DNA of 64,000 nucleotides. It comes from Bradyrhizobium sp. CCBAU 53338 (GTDB lineage: Bacteria > Pseudomonadota > Alphaproteobacteria > Rhizobiales > Xanthobacteraceae). Where the stretch lies: the NCBI RefSeq assembly GCF_015291665.1, contig NZ_CP030049.1, positions 248,001-312,000 on the forward strand, read 5' to 3'. The position numbers were made by a program, and so were the translations under genes. The notes below the pieces were generated by a model. That model searched no databases and was not told where the DNA came from. It worked only from the letters and a program-made list of their open reading frames with translations. Below are positions 42,089-51,966 of the stretch, one piece after another. Numbering within the stretch: the stretch's first letter is position 1; every line of letters starts with the position of its first letter.

Positions 42089-42136
42089 TCGGCTGTACAA
42101 TCGATTTCAATGATGGGCTATATTTGGCTAATGGAT
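42089..42136 (-). promoter_or_regulatory. Degenerate nod box upstream of noeI
   Basis: On the minus strand it begins ATCCATTAGCCAAATATAGC and continues CCATCATTGAAATCGATTGT. ATCCA, the central ATC and the AATCGATT core all fall at the consensus spacing, but several positions of the AAAC and GATG blocks differ. It is directed toward the noeI-like gene. Confidence 0.5.
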
Positions 42137-42491
42137 AGTTGGCCTCCAGAGGCCAGCGAAAAGGTCATTTAAATACAACACACGCGCAATCACCGTCCGA
42201 TGGTGGCGCCTGGGGTCTGGCCGCGTGCTGCCGGGCGTACGGGGCCACCCGCACTCGCGATGATTATGGTCATTCAAACTTAGGTGGGGACCCGATGCCC
42301 TGCCCTCTCTAAGTTGATGTGCGACACCACGATGGCACGTCACTTACAAAGATGGCATCAATGGCCGTTGACATACTGCCGAGTGAACGGCTCCGGTGCT
42401 CGGTTTCAAGACCTATGTTCATACCAACTTGTGCACCGTGCAGGCCGCCGCGCCATGACAGGGTGCGAGATGACGGCCATAACGGCTGCAA

Positions 42492-43787
42492 CTAATAGCT
42501 CAGAGCCGCATTAAAGGTCTCTCGGTCGAGCTCGCCCTCGGACGAGGCAACGATCACGCAGGCCACGCCGTTGCCACAGAGGTTGGTCAACGCGCGGCAT
42601 TCGCTCATGAACTTGTCTATGCCCAGCACGATGGCCATGCCCGGCACGAGCCGTGGATCTACGACCGCGAGCGTCGCCGCCAGCGTGATGAAGCCTGCAC
42701 CGGCGATGCCAGAGGCCCCCTTCGAGGTCAGCATCGCCACGAGCAGGATCGTGAGTTGCTGGCTGAACGTCAGATCGTAGCCGAGCGCCTGCGAGATAAA
42801 GAGCGTCGCTAGCGTCATGTAGATGTTGGTGCCGTCGAGATTGAACGAATAACCCGTGGGCACCACGAGGCCGACCACCGATTTTGAGCAGCCGAGACGT
42901 TCCAGCTTCTCCATCAAGGACGGCAGCGCGCTCTCCGAGGACGAGGTGCCGAGCACGATCAGCAGCTCGTCCTTGATGTAGGCGAGGAACTTGAAGATCG
43001 AGAAGCCGGCAAGGCGCGCGATAATGCCGAGCACCAGGAGCACGAATAGGGCCGCAGTGACGTAGAAGGTCGCGATCAGGCCCATCAAATTGAGGATCGC
43101 GCCGGTCCCGAACTTGCCGATCGTGTAGGCCATCGCGCCGAAGGCGCCGACCGGCGCCGCGCGCATTACGATCGAGATCACGCCGAACACCGCATGCGCG
43201 GCATCATCGATGAAGCTGCGGATCAAATGGCCGCGTTCGCCGAGCCCCAGGATAGCGAAGCCGAACAGGACGGAGAACAGCAGCACTTGCAGGATCTCGC
43301 CTTGCGCGAAGGCGCCGACCACGGTGTCGGGAATGATGTGCAGGATGAAGTCGACCGACTTCTGGCCTTCGGCCTGCTTGGCGTAGTTGGCGACCGCCTG
43401 CGCGTTGGCCGCCGCACTGCCGAAGCCCGCGCCCGGCCTCACGACATTGCCGATGATGAGGCCGATGATGAGCGCGAAGGTGGAGACGACCTCGAAATAG
43501 ACCAACGCCTTCACGCCGATGCGTCCGACCTTCTTGGCATCATGGATATGGGCGATGCCGGAGACGACGGTGCAGAAGACGATCGGAGCGATCACCATCT
43601 TGATCAACTTGATGAAGCCCTCGCCCAGCGCCTTGATCCAGTCATTAGTGGCCAGGTGCGGCCAGCGCCAGCCGACGATGCCGCCGAGAGCAATTGCCGC
43701 CAAAACCTGGACATATAGCATTTTATGTGAGCGGGCTCCGGCACGCGGCTGCTCGGCGCGCCCGACGCCTCCAATGGGTTTGGTCAT
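42492..43787 (-). CDS. dctA: DctA, C4-dicarboxylate/proton symporter
   Basis: The 431-residue DAACS-family carrier imports succinate, malate and fumarate, the carbon supply of bacteroids. It has multiple membrane helices, the reentrant [18 protein letters not shown] loop, [19 protein letters not shown] and the substrate-binding segment [23 protein letters not shown]. Length and motifs match intact DctA. The ATG has GGAAGG upstream. A weak sigma-54-like string (TGGCGCTGCCAACGCC) lies about 60 bases upstream. No dctB/dctD neighbours are present, so this is an island-borne copy, possibly additional to a chromosomal one. Confidence 0.93.
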   Translation of the reverse strand: MTKPIGGVGRAEQPRAGARSHKMLYVQVLAAIALGGIVGWRWPHLATNDWIKALGEGFIKLIKMVIAPIVFCTVVSGIAHIHDAKKVGRIGVKALVYFEVVSTFALIIGLIIGNVVRPGAGFGSAAANAQAVANYAKQAEGQKSVDFILHIIPDTVVGAFAQGEILQVLLFSVLFGFAILGLGERGHLIRSFIDDAAHAVFGVISIVMRAAPVGAFGAMAYTIGKFGTGAILNLMGLIATFYVTAALFVLLVLGIIARLAGFSIFKFLAYIKDELLIVLGTSSSESALPSLMEKLERLGCSKSVVGLVVPTGYSFNLDGTNIYMTLATLFISQALGYDLTFSQQLTILLVAMLTSKGASGIAGAGFITLAATLAVVDPRLVPGMAIVLGIDKFMSECRALTNLCGNGVACVIVASSEGELDRETFNAALSY

Positions 43788-44492
43788 GTCTCCATCCTTC
43801 CTGGCGATCGGCTCCCAGTGTGCAGAACGAGCTTTGGCGTTGGCAGCGCCAGTGAGGCATAGTGGCCGGCATGTTATTGGGGCATGTGGGCGTGCTCAGG
43901 AAGGCGGCTTAAGCGGTTTCGCCTCAGGCCGATCCCGAGTTCATTCGAGTATTTTTAGGCTGTCGTGGATCAAACCAAAAAGAGCCAGCGATTGAGCTGT
44001 TTTTGCGCAGCCTCGTCGCCACCGGTCAGCGGGCAATAGCTGCCTTACACGCTCCCAGTCTAGGTGATCCAAAATCACGACCTTCATCTCCCAGTCGCAG
44101 CGTTCCGCCAAGAGGGTCTGTGGGCGTAAGCGCAGGTACTTCACTATTTCACGTTCCTGCATCCAATGTCTAAGGGCGCCTCGCTAGAGAAGACTGCGTT
44201 CTTCTTCGAGATCGATCAGGCTGCGTGGCGCATGATAGTAACGGGATGAGGAATCTGGTTATTCCCGGGCATCTGGATCATGCAGACGAAGTGTGCATGC
44301 GGACCTCCCCTATTCTCGTGAGCTTTGCCCTAAAAGAGCAAACTGCGTGCCACGAGTGTTACTGTTCAAGGAGAGCCTTATTATTGCGGAGACCATGGGG
44401 TGCGTAAACGCAGCCGATTGATTGCGGGTAGCAAGACGACTAATTGTGCAAGAGCTCTGGTAACGGTGGCCGGGCGGCGATCGTCTCACATC
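43788..44492. other. Intergenic region between dctA and the nolL nod box
   Basis: A 73-codon minus-strand frame (43941-44162) is present, but its identity and ribosome site are unsupported. Nothing else is recognised. Confidence 0.35.
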
Positions 44493-44540
44493 ATTCACCA
44501 TCTGGATGTGTCGCATCAATACAACCGATTGTACCAATCT
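44493..44540 (+). promoter_or_regulatory. nod box of the nolL-like gene
   Basis: The site begins ATTCACCATCTGGATG and, after six bases, continues ATCAATACAACCGATTGTAC then CAATCT. Ungapped alignment to the nod-box consensus differs at only a few positions, including perfect GATG, ATC and TACCAATC blocks. It lies 166 bases before the ATG at 44707. Confidence 0.85.
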
Positions 44541-44706
44541 GGAAAGATGAGCAAAGACGAGGAACGGAACGGCGGAATTGTCGCATTCGTCGCAATGATT
44601 ACGTCAGTTTCGTCGGAGGGTGCACCAATCGGTCGGGAAGCCTTCGAGCCCGATCGGGTCAGCCCAACTGGCGCTCCGCGGGTCGTAAATCGCATGCCGA
44701 GGCATC

Positions 44707-45837
44707 ATGTTTCATTGCTCAGCACAATCAACCGAGTGTAGTTCGCAGGCGCTCAAAGGAGCGCCGCGAGACCTAAGCCTTGATTTTGCTAAAGGCATGC
44801 TCATCATCTTGGTGATCATCGGACATTTGATACAATACGTTATTTGTAGAAATAACGAATATTGGCATTCGCCTTACTTCAAGTTCATCTACATGTTTCA
44901 CATGCCGCTCTTCATGGCGATAAGCGGCTATTTGTCCCACGGAGCGCTAGTTTACAAGTCGCTGTCGCGCAGCGTCGCTGATCGTGTGAAGCAATTGTTG
45001 CTGCCGGCGCTATTTTGCGGCACGCTTCTCGAAGCAATCAAGTTGGGGGCGTTCAAGCTAGCTACGGGGTCAGTGCCAACAAGCCTGCGTGATGTACTGT
45101 TTGACCTTGCGAAGGAGCTAGTAGGCTCATATTGGTTCATTTGGACCACATTTGCCTCATTCCTCGTCATGAGGAGTCTTTTCGCGTTGTGCGGCCGGGT
45201 ATCGGCCTGGGTGATTGGCACGTCAGCGATCTTTGTTGCCCTCACTCCGTTGACAGTTTCGATAGTGCCATTGGCGCGATACACTTACCCATTCTTTTGC
45301 CTTGGAGTCGTGTTCGCTCATTCGAAGGAATGGCGGACGGCCATAATCTCACGATACAAATCGCTCTTGATGGTCTTGCTTAGTGGAATGGCTTGTGCGT
45401 GCTATTTCAACTGGAACAAAACAACCTACGCCTACAACAACCTAGTACTGGTTCACGATACAAAGCAAGTGTTGCTTATGTTTCTTGGCTCTGCATCTGC
45501 CTCGGCAATTGCAATGGAAGTGTTGCTGCAGGTCTGGCGCTTTGGCTGTTCTAGTCGCGTGGTTCTCTTCGTTGCGGTAGGTCTTGGGCAGCGTACGCTG
45601 GTCCTTTATCTGATCCAGGGCGCCGTGTTCCGCTTGATGGACTTTATTTCGTTTGAAAGACCTTTCGAGCTATCAGTTAGAATCGCAATCGCTGCGGCGC
45701 TAGGGGCGGGAATTGTTGTCATCGCCGCAGCGATTCAGTGGATTGTGCGCGGCCTTCGAAGGATCTGGGAGTGTCGCCGGAGCGCTACTCGGATCGCTAT
45801 TGGCCGTGTGGCCTCCGTTTGGGACAGAAGCGTTTAG
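44707..45837 (+). CDS. nolL: Acyltransferase-3 family membrane protein, probable NolL (fucose O-acetyltransferase)
   Basis: The 376-residue protein has about ten hydrophobic helices and starts its domain with LSLDFAKGMLIILVIIGHLI, which holds the K/R-x10-H motif of acyltransferase-3 enzymes. FIYMFHMPLFMAISGYL follows, also typical. NolL acetylates the fucose on Nod factors in Mesorhizobium, Rhizobium etli and NGR234. The nod box upstream and the presence of nodZ, noeL and a noeI-like gene support that role. GAGG precedes the ATG at four bases. NodX-type acetyltransferases of the same family are an alternative. Confidence 0.75.
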   Translation: MFHCSAQSTECSSQALKGAPRDLSLDFAKGMLIILVIIGHLIQYVICRNNEYWHSPYFKFIYMFHMPLFMAISGYLSHGALVYKSLSRSVADRVKQLLLPALFCGTLLEAIKLGAFKLATGSVPTSLRDVLFDLAKELVGSYWFIWTTFASFLVMRSLFALCGRVSAWVIGTSAIFVALTPLTVSIVPLARYTYPFFCLGVVFAHSKEWRTAIISRYKSLLMVLLSGMACACYFNWNKTTYAYNNLVLVHDTKQVLLMFLGSASASAIAMEVLLQVWRFGCSSRVVLFVAVGLGQRTLVLYLIQGAVFRLMDFISFERPFELSVRIAIAAALGAGIVVIAAAIQWIVRGLRRIWECRRSATRIAIGRVASVWDRSV

Positions 45838-45854
45838 CGTCGTGACGCCAGATG

Positions 45855-46140
45855 TGCCATCTTCGAACGCTTCCTGACCGATGGTCGCATCGAGCTCGAC
45901 TCCAACATCGTCGAGCGCGCCATCAGGCCACAAACAATTACGAGAAAGAATAGTCTGTTTGCCGGCAGCGACGGCGGCAGACGAACCTGGGCGACCATCG
46001 CGACACTGTTGCAGACAGCGAAGAAGAACAACGTCGATCCGCTCGCTGGCTTGCTCTCACGCTTCAGCGTATCGCCAACGGCTGGCTGAGCAGCGAAATC
46101 CACGCCCTTATGCCATGGAACCACGCCATCTGACGGCCTC
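45855..46140 (+). pseudogene. IS66-family TnpC 3' fragment
   Basis: The frame reads FERFLTDGRIELDSNIVERAIRP, NSLFAGSDGGRRTWATIATLLQT and NNVDPLAGLL, the conserved C-terminal catalytic end of IS66 TnpC (with the Glu in NIVERAIRP). It then shifts frame to NGWLSSEIHALMPW. The 5' half lies 5 kb away at 40480. Confidence 0.8.
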
Positions 46141-47217
46141 ACCCTGCCGCTTACACTTGTGCCGTGGTTGGACACGATCATTCCTGGCTTGTCGCGTCGC
46201 TCGACGATCGCCGTCAGTTCGCGGGCGACGCGCCATCCTGAGATCCACTGGAGAACCTGTCTTGCACAAAGTCCAGCGACGGCTCGCGTTGGGCCACGCC
46301 TCGACAAGGGTCGTGGCACGGTCCCACGGCTTTGTGGCGAGCCCGCCGCTGGCGGACGGGGGGCCTTTCCCGCGATAAAAGTCACTAGATCCGGTTAGTT
46401 GCCGGGGCTCTCCCTCGCTGCCGCGGCTCGGCTAGTGCCGGCTATTCGGCTCGTGGATCGCTCAACCAGCCCCGCAGAGCCGTGCGCATGGTGACAGGAG
46501 CTAGCGCGATCATCCACTCTTACCCGACCTATCTGAAACCCACTTGGTAGCCGCACACACCTGGTGGATTAAATCGAAAACCGTACGCGAGCTCCAGGGG
46601 ATATCAGAAAGATAAGAGAGACGAATTCGCGGCTGAGCAAGTTAAATAGCGTCCCATTTGCAGGAGATGCTCGCGCCTGATCGCTGTAAGGTAGACACAC
46701 ATGAATGGATCACCGCACCACGATAAGCTCGTGAGAGCCGAGCGATGCAGCGCACTAATCCAGACTCAACTCGTCAAAACGCGATGTCGTGACGGCAGGC
46801 GCAGAGCTCGTGTGGTCCGCGGGGCACCATGCTTTGAGAGTTGCATAATGTGACGCTTGTGATTGGGCAAGCCAGACGAGATACAGACATCAAATGCGAT
46901 CGCGAAACCGCCAAATCGGGTTAGGGGGGCTCAAGCTCTATTTGCGCCCTTCCCTTCAAGGGTGAACGAGATGCAGCATCCTGCCCGGGGGGCGACGAAT
47001 TTACCGAGATGTTGTGGAATACGGGAACGACCCCGCACGTTCCAATCCACATGGAACACGAGAGAATTGCACTGGCCCGATAGCGAAGGTTTGTCGTTGC
47101 CCACGACTGCTGCTTCGGGCGCAGGCCCCCTGAAGGGCGGATCACTAGCTAATGCCATCATCAATGGCGTGGTTACGAGAGGGATAATAATAGAGAGCCA
47201 TCGAGTTAGGACCCTGA
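46141..47217. other. Decayed, gene-free stretch
   Basis: Frames up to 142 codons lack any recognisable motif. No RNA gene is apparent. Confidence 0.45.
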
Positions 47218-47403
47218 TTAGCGCCGGTGACCGAGAGGCAAGCCAAGTTTTCGCGCCTTCTGACGCAGCGACCCAACGGTACGCTTTGTAAGCTTTGCAA
47301 TTTGAATGACCGGTGTTTTGGCCCTTGAATGGGCGCGGAGTTCCTTCACGTCCGCTCTACTGTACTCGCGTCGCGCAATCTTCTTTTTTACCTGTTTTGC
47401 CAT
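47218..47403 (-). CDS. Small basic conserved protein
   Basis: The 61-residue protein MAKQVKKKIARREYSRADVK... has 18 Lys/Arg residues. Its second half, PVIQIAKLTKRTVGSLRQKARKLGL, reads like a short helix-turn-helix. I recall near-identical small proteins in many copies across Bradyrhizobium and other rhizobial genomes, without known function. CCGGAG precedes the ATG by five bases. DNA or RNA binding is plausible given the charge. Confidence 0.75.
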   Translation of the reverse strand: MAKQVKKKIARREYSRADVKELRAHSRAKTPVIQIAKLTKRTVGSLRQKARKLGLPLGHRR

Positions 47404-47699
47404 ACTTGCTCCGGTGTCCTATTTACGCGAACAATATCAGGAAGGCACCGGTCTTGCCAAGGCTTACAAGCACTTCTGGGATGCATTCGCTAGTCGGCGG
47501 CCGTGCCAGCCTCATTCGTGAAGAGCGGCATGTCTTCGGCGGCATCTTTTATCGCCACCCCGGGGGAAGCGCCTGAATGTGCCAGCGTCGCATTTGCATC
47601 ATCAGCAAGGATTGATCCGCGAACAGTCGGGACTTGCGAGCGCATGATGGATCGGGAGTATCTGTTCGCAGTCGCATCAACCGTTCCTCTCGCTTGAAA
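47404..47699. other. No gene seen
   Basis: This is the upstream region of the small basic protein. Frames on both strands are shadows of each other and carry no motif. Confidence 0.35.
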
Positions 47700-47830
47700 G
47701 CAAGTGAGCCTGTATAGCGCGACAATCTGGGTGGGGAGCTTCCACCCTAATTGCCGCGCGGCATGAGCCTGAGAAATCGGGGCGCAGCGAACGTGTTGAT
47801 CTCCCACGCAAGTTAGGCGGCGCAGTGTCG
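47700..47830. mobile_element. IS21-like terminal fragment
   Basis: The string TAGCGCGACAATCTGGGTGG at about 47715 matches TAGCGCGGCAATCTGGGTAG at the left flank of the IS21 element near 36053. It is followed by TTGCCGCGCGGCA-type repeats. This suggests the end of a related, otherwise lost element. Confidence 0.45.
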
Positions 47831-48030
47831 AGCATTGTAAGCGAACTATCCATCACTTCGGGTGCAAGCTATGGTTGTTCTCACTTAGCCGGACGTGACC
47901 AAGCGCAGCGTTGGATCGGTAGCACCGGAATTATTCTCTGAGCAGTTCGCGCGCCGGGCATCCGTCGGATCAGGACCAGAAAAGCTCAGGGGATCGTCTG
48001 AACTTGTGGGCACCCGGCAGCGGCCATGCT

Positions 48031-48837
48031 TCATTGCCTTGCCAAAGTACGGTTCTTCGATTTCACTGTATGTCCCTTTGAGAAGCGGCACTCCTCGTTC
48101 GTTGGGGAAGCGTAGTGAATAAGGCCGGCGCGGTAGGCTTCTCTGATTGCCACAGTGCGCGTACTTGTACCCATCTTTCGCATAATGTTCTTCATGTGGA
48201 AGTCGACTGAATTCCCGCTGATGTGGAGGAGCCGGCCGATATGCCAGGAAGACCTGCCTTCCGCCGCGTGCAAGAGGATCTCTTTTTCACGTGGAGTGAA
48301 AGTAACATTCAGATATCGGTTCTCATCTGGTAGGGGCGCGATAAGGCCATAACCGATGTGGAATTGAGAGGCCAGTGCGGCGAGGTGAAGTAAGGAGCCT
48401 TTCGGATCAGCCCGATCGCTTTCGGAGGCAAACAGCGCCACGGATACATGGCCCTGCGCTGCGAAAAGGGGAACGCTTATGCCGCGCTTAAAGCCCGCTA
48501 TTTTGTAGAAATCCAGTGCGCGTTGCTCTTCTGGCAGCAATCGACATCGTGCAGACAGCTCCTCCCAGCATATTGGGCGTGAAAAACGCCGTGATCGATG
48601 AATTGCGGGGTCTATATTGCCGTATTCGTGTTCTGCGTAGGGCTTACTCCAGTGGGATGGAAAGTTCGAGGCGATCATGGGGGCAGGACTTTCACGAAGG
48701 CGTTTGGGCGGGGCGTATGTTACTGCCGCATATGCTACTGAACCGAAGCCCAGCTTTCCTGCTTTGCTTACCAGCATTTGGAACAGAGGTGAAAGCGACT
48801 GCGTGTTGGCTGCGCAATTGATCAAGTCGTAGTTCAT
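48031..48837 (-). CDS. LuxR-family regulator with autoinducer-binding domain (solo)
   Basis: The 268-residue protein has an N-terminal acyl-homoserine-lactone-type domain: HWSKPYAEHEYGNIDPAIHRSR holds the conserved W, Y and D-P, ICWEEL the second W, and GISVPL the glycine. A LuxR helix-turn-helix follows (FTPREKEILLHAAEGRSSWHIGRLLHISGNSVDFHMKNIMRKM). No luxI-type synthase is seen in the window, so it is a LuxR solo that may sense self-made or plant-derived signals. The ATG at 48837 is chosen because the domain begins there. A lysine/arginine-rich tail of about 20 residues is unusual. Confidence 0.88.
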   Translation of the reverse strand: MNYDLINCAANTQSLSPLFQMLVSKAGKLGFGSVAYAAVTYAPPKRLRESPAPMIASNFPSHWSKPYAEHEYGNIDPAIHRSRRFSRPICWEELSARCRLLPEEQRALDFYKIAGFKRGISVPLFAAQGHVSVALFASESDRADPKGSLLHLAALASQFHIGYGLIAPLPDENRYLNVTFTPREKEILLHAAEGRSSWHIGRLLHISGNSVDFHMKNIMRKMGTSTRTVAIREAYRAGLIHYASPTNEECRFSKGHTVKSKNRTLARQ

Positions 48838-51489
48838 AGCTGCCACGCGATGGGTTCATGCTTGGGGAGTTGATTGCGGGGTAGACGAGCGGTCCGACTG
48901 ATATCGACTGTCATCCGTCTCCCGGTGGCCGCCGAGATGAGGACCAGCGGGCTTGGTTGTAGGTCCTCACTCCGAGACGGTAGTAGCGACTGCCTTTCTT
49001 GGCGCTTTGGCATAAGACTGGGTGCGGGCGGTGGCGTCGCTCCTACGGTGTGATGCGCCGCTTGTTCCGACTCGTGCAGGACGAGCGGGATGTATCCGGC
49101 GGACCGGCGCTGCGGAAGCCGGCGAGCAAAACTAACGACGTGCTGCCTAAAGGCCCTGCTTTGTTTAAGGCGCGTGCGGCGTCCACATAGGCTCGGATGA
49201 ACGCAAAGACGTAACTTTTTAGGTAATCGCGAGGTCAGCGTCGCGCGGTTGTCGTGAGCATTCACAACTCTATGACCGGGTTTGACGCGCTTTCTTGCGG
49301 TGTTCCTATTGCGTATGCGCCGCTGTTCGGTGTCTGAGTGGGGACAAGCTACGAAGCCATTGCTCATGTGGATCTCCAACGCTTTTATGCTCGGTGAGCA
49401 AGTTGCGTGCCGCTGGGTCGACCAGCTGCATGCAGGCGCCATGTTACGATTGTTGTTAAGAATGCCGTGGTGATGCGCGTGCTTAGGAGCACAATAGAAC
49501 TAGCGGGTAATGCACAGCTGATGGGCGAGAGCGGTGACTTCTGTTCTTGAAGATGGAAGTCTTCGCTTGTGATCGCGAGCAGGCGATCACAATGAAACAG
49601 GGACTATGGGTCAGCCGAAATGGCCCAAGGGGTATCGATCGGATGCCACGCGAGCGCAGTTGCCCAGAGCTCGCTAACTTCCTGAGGAAATCCGTTATCG
49701 CTTAGGAGCGGCTCTGGCCGAGAGACCCTGACCTAAGCGGCACGTTTGAATCAGGTGTGTTGATTTGGGTTCCGTTCTCAAAAGACGATCGCCGATCTTC
49801 GGGCATGACAGTCGGGCGCGCTGCAATGTTCTATCGTGAGATCTCTTGGCCGCCGCATGCCCGGGCTAAGCGTGGTGCCCGCTCTCAGCGGTATCGAAGG
49901 CACCGTCAAGCGGCTAATAACACCAGCGTATACGGTGCTCAGATGCGGCGATTTACGCCGTCTAGCGAGGCCTTGCTTTAGCGGAATATTGGGAGGTAAG
50001 CGTCTTGTCAGTCACTCTGCTGAGCCAAGACAAATTGTGAGAGATCAACGCTAGTTATGGAGCGATCTAAAACAAACAGTTGTTGGGACCCAAGGGGCTC
50101 TCGCTTTAGCTCATTCAAGTCAGCCGAGCACGGCTGGCGCGGTGAGGTGTTTCGTTTCAGACGAGGAGCACAGAGGTGTGCCCCCAAAAAAACGTCGCAT
50201 GCGCGCTATCCAACGCCTCTGTACGAAAAGGGACCCGGCTCGGCCGGCCCACCGTCCTCGGCCGCTCGTTTCGCTCCTGATCTCAGCGGTGACTACCGCT
50301 TGCGCGAATGCCATCGCAACCGTACCTCGGCTGGCCTCGCTCCCCGGGAAATACAAGGATGGTTGCGGAACGGTGGTCATGGCCGGTGGGCTCGCTTCGA
50401 AGGAAATGCCAGAAGAGCGTTCCGTGGTCGGGCTGCCTGTCCATCGCATGGAATTTATCTAGTCTTGGCCAGAACTCGACGCTCATTTGGCAACTTACTT
50501 CTATGCGACGGCATGCAGGGCAGTGAGTTCATCTTGTCGCCTCTCAGCGTGTCCCCCTCTTCTCTCTTGGTTAGTCGAGGCACGGCTCTTGCTGCCTACA
50601 AAGAAGCATCACCATCCCGCCTCCCTTGTGGTGATGTTAGGGGCGGGTTCGGCACGACCAGCTGCTGCCGGACCGCCCCGACGATCGTAGACGATAACAG
50701 ATGAGAGTGGGCCTTAGGCCAACCTATTTGTGATTCGCGGCACGTGCCGTGCAAAGCGCTGTGTCCTTGCTGCATGGTCGCAGTTCGCTCCATGCTCCGT
50801 GACGCCGAACGTCTTGTGATCTGCGAGAAGATGGCGCGTTTAGCGGTGGATGATCGAGCCGTTAATCCGCGCGCAAGGGGCTGGTTCGCGAGCTCGCTTT
50901 GCAGGGGTGCCAAAGGACCGCTTGTCGGGTCTCAAACGAGGGCTCGTTGATGGAGCCGAATCGACTTGTTCTCTCGGCGATCTCGAAGCGCTGTCTGCCG
51001 TTGTGTTAGGTAGGAGCATGGGTATTGTGGCATGCCGTCGCTCATCCTCGCGGCTGCCTTTGATTGCCTCGATCAGAAGCGAAGTGTCCGCTGGTTCGCT
51101 TCAACAGAGTAGAAGCTTGTAGTGCAACGAGTAGCTGTTACGTTCTGTTACTCGAAGAACTGTGCTGCTTCGAGGACCTCGCAGCAAGTTCCTGATGGAC
51201 CGTACTCGTTCGTGCGGCCCAATCAGTGGGACGTGGAGTTACGGTCTCGATTGGGCGCGTGATGATGTAAGAGCCCAGAGCCGCGCGACGATGCGTGGGG
51301 CAAAATTGATGCTCTCCCTTGCGCCTCAACCCAAAAGCGCTGACACTCAGCCTGGCTCGAGTCTAATTGGGGCCGGCCTTGGAGTTCTGCAGCTACGAGA
51401 TCAGCGACAAACTCTTATGATTTGCGACCAATTCGAGATCGTGTTCCGTGGCGTGGTGTAGCTGAGTGCGGGTCACCGCGTTCGCCGGC
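48838..51489. other. Long decayed stretch without recognisable genes
   Basis: Frames of up to 215 codons occur (for example 48834-49442 minus and 50057-50704 plus), but they are arginine/serine/proline-rich, overlap other open frames and lack motifs. I found no RNA gene, no IS core motif and no nod box. It may be heavily eroded DNA. Confidence 0.45.
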
Positions 51490-51720
51490 ATGGGCCGGAT
51501 CGGTCGCTGGCGATTGCCGGGAAGCTGACGGCGGGATCATCGCCCAACGGGGCGATGGTTTCCAGTGTCATGTAGCGGCCGCGCTGGACCGCCCACTCGT
51601 CGTTCTGGTCGAGCAGGATCGCACCGACGAGGCGTCGATGGCGTCTTCATTGGGGAAGATGCCGACCACTTCGGTGCGGCGCTTGATCTCGCCATTGACC
51701 CGTTCGAGCGGATTGGTAAC
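51490..51720 (-). pseudogene. IS256-family transposase C-terminal piece
   Basis: The minus strand reads TNPLERVNGEIKRRTEVVGIFPNEDAI, then after a frame change MTLETIAPLGDDPAVSFPAIA. This is the C-terminus of an IS256 (mutator-type) transposase. The preceding residues HRAKLHST are found at about 53530, on the other side of an IS110 element, so it is likely the third part of one split gene. Confidence 0.75.
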
Positions 51721-51966
51721 CGGTATGAGAGTTCTCGGTGCCAACGTTCCGCTGCGGTGTTCGACATCGTGGCGTATGGTGCGACCATCGGGACAGAGGC
51801 ACCGGGAGCACGAAGGTGCGGGCAGGCCGATACACACGATGAGCCGAGAGCTCGTGTTAGTAGCTGGCCGCCTCTGCGACTTGCCCGGTTGCGCCGTGAG
51901 CGCGAGTCCGTAGTTGTCGTGTCGCCCGCCGCTCCCGCAATAATCAACGGAAGGGAGGACGCGCAG

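Noticed and set aside
43194-43718. 174-codon plus-strand frame inside dctA
   Set aside because: Antisense shadow of a well-conserved membrane transporter, rich in Asp and Glu as expected from the opposite strand.
43840-43856. Sigma-54-like TGGCGCTGCCAACGCC upstream of dctA
   Set aside because: GG and GC spacing is right, but the -12 block (ACGC for TTGC) is poor, so it is mentioned only as weak.
43941-44162. 73-codon minus-strand frame beyond dctA
   Set aside because: Looks protein-like in parts, but has no ribosome site and I could not place it in any family.
48834-49442. 202-codon minus-strand frame
   Set aside because: No recognisable motif, and its composition is like other chance frames in GC-rich decayed DNA.
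50057-50704. 215-codon plus-strand frame
   Set aside because: It overlaps several other open frames and has no domain, signal peptide or supporting neighbour.
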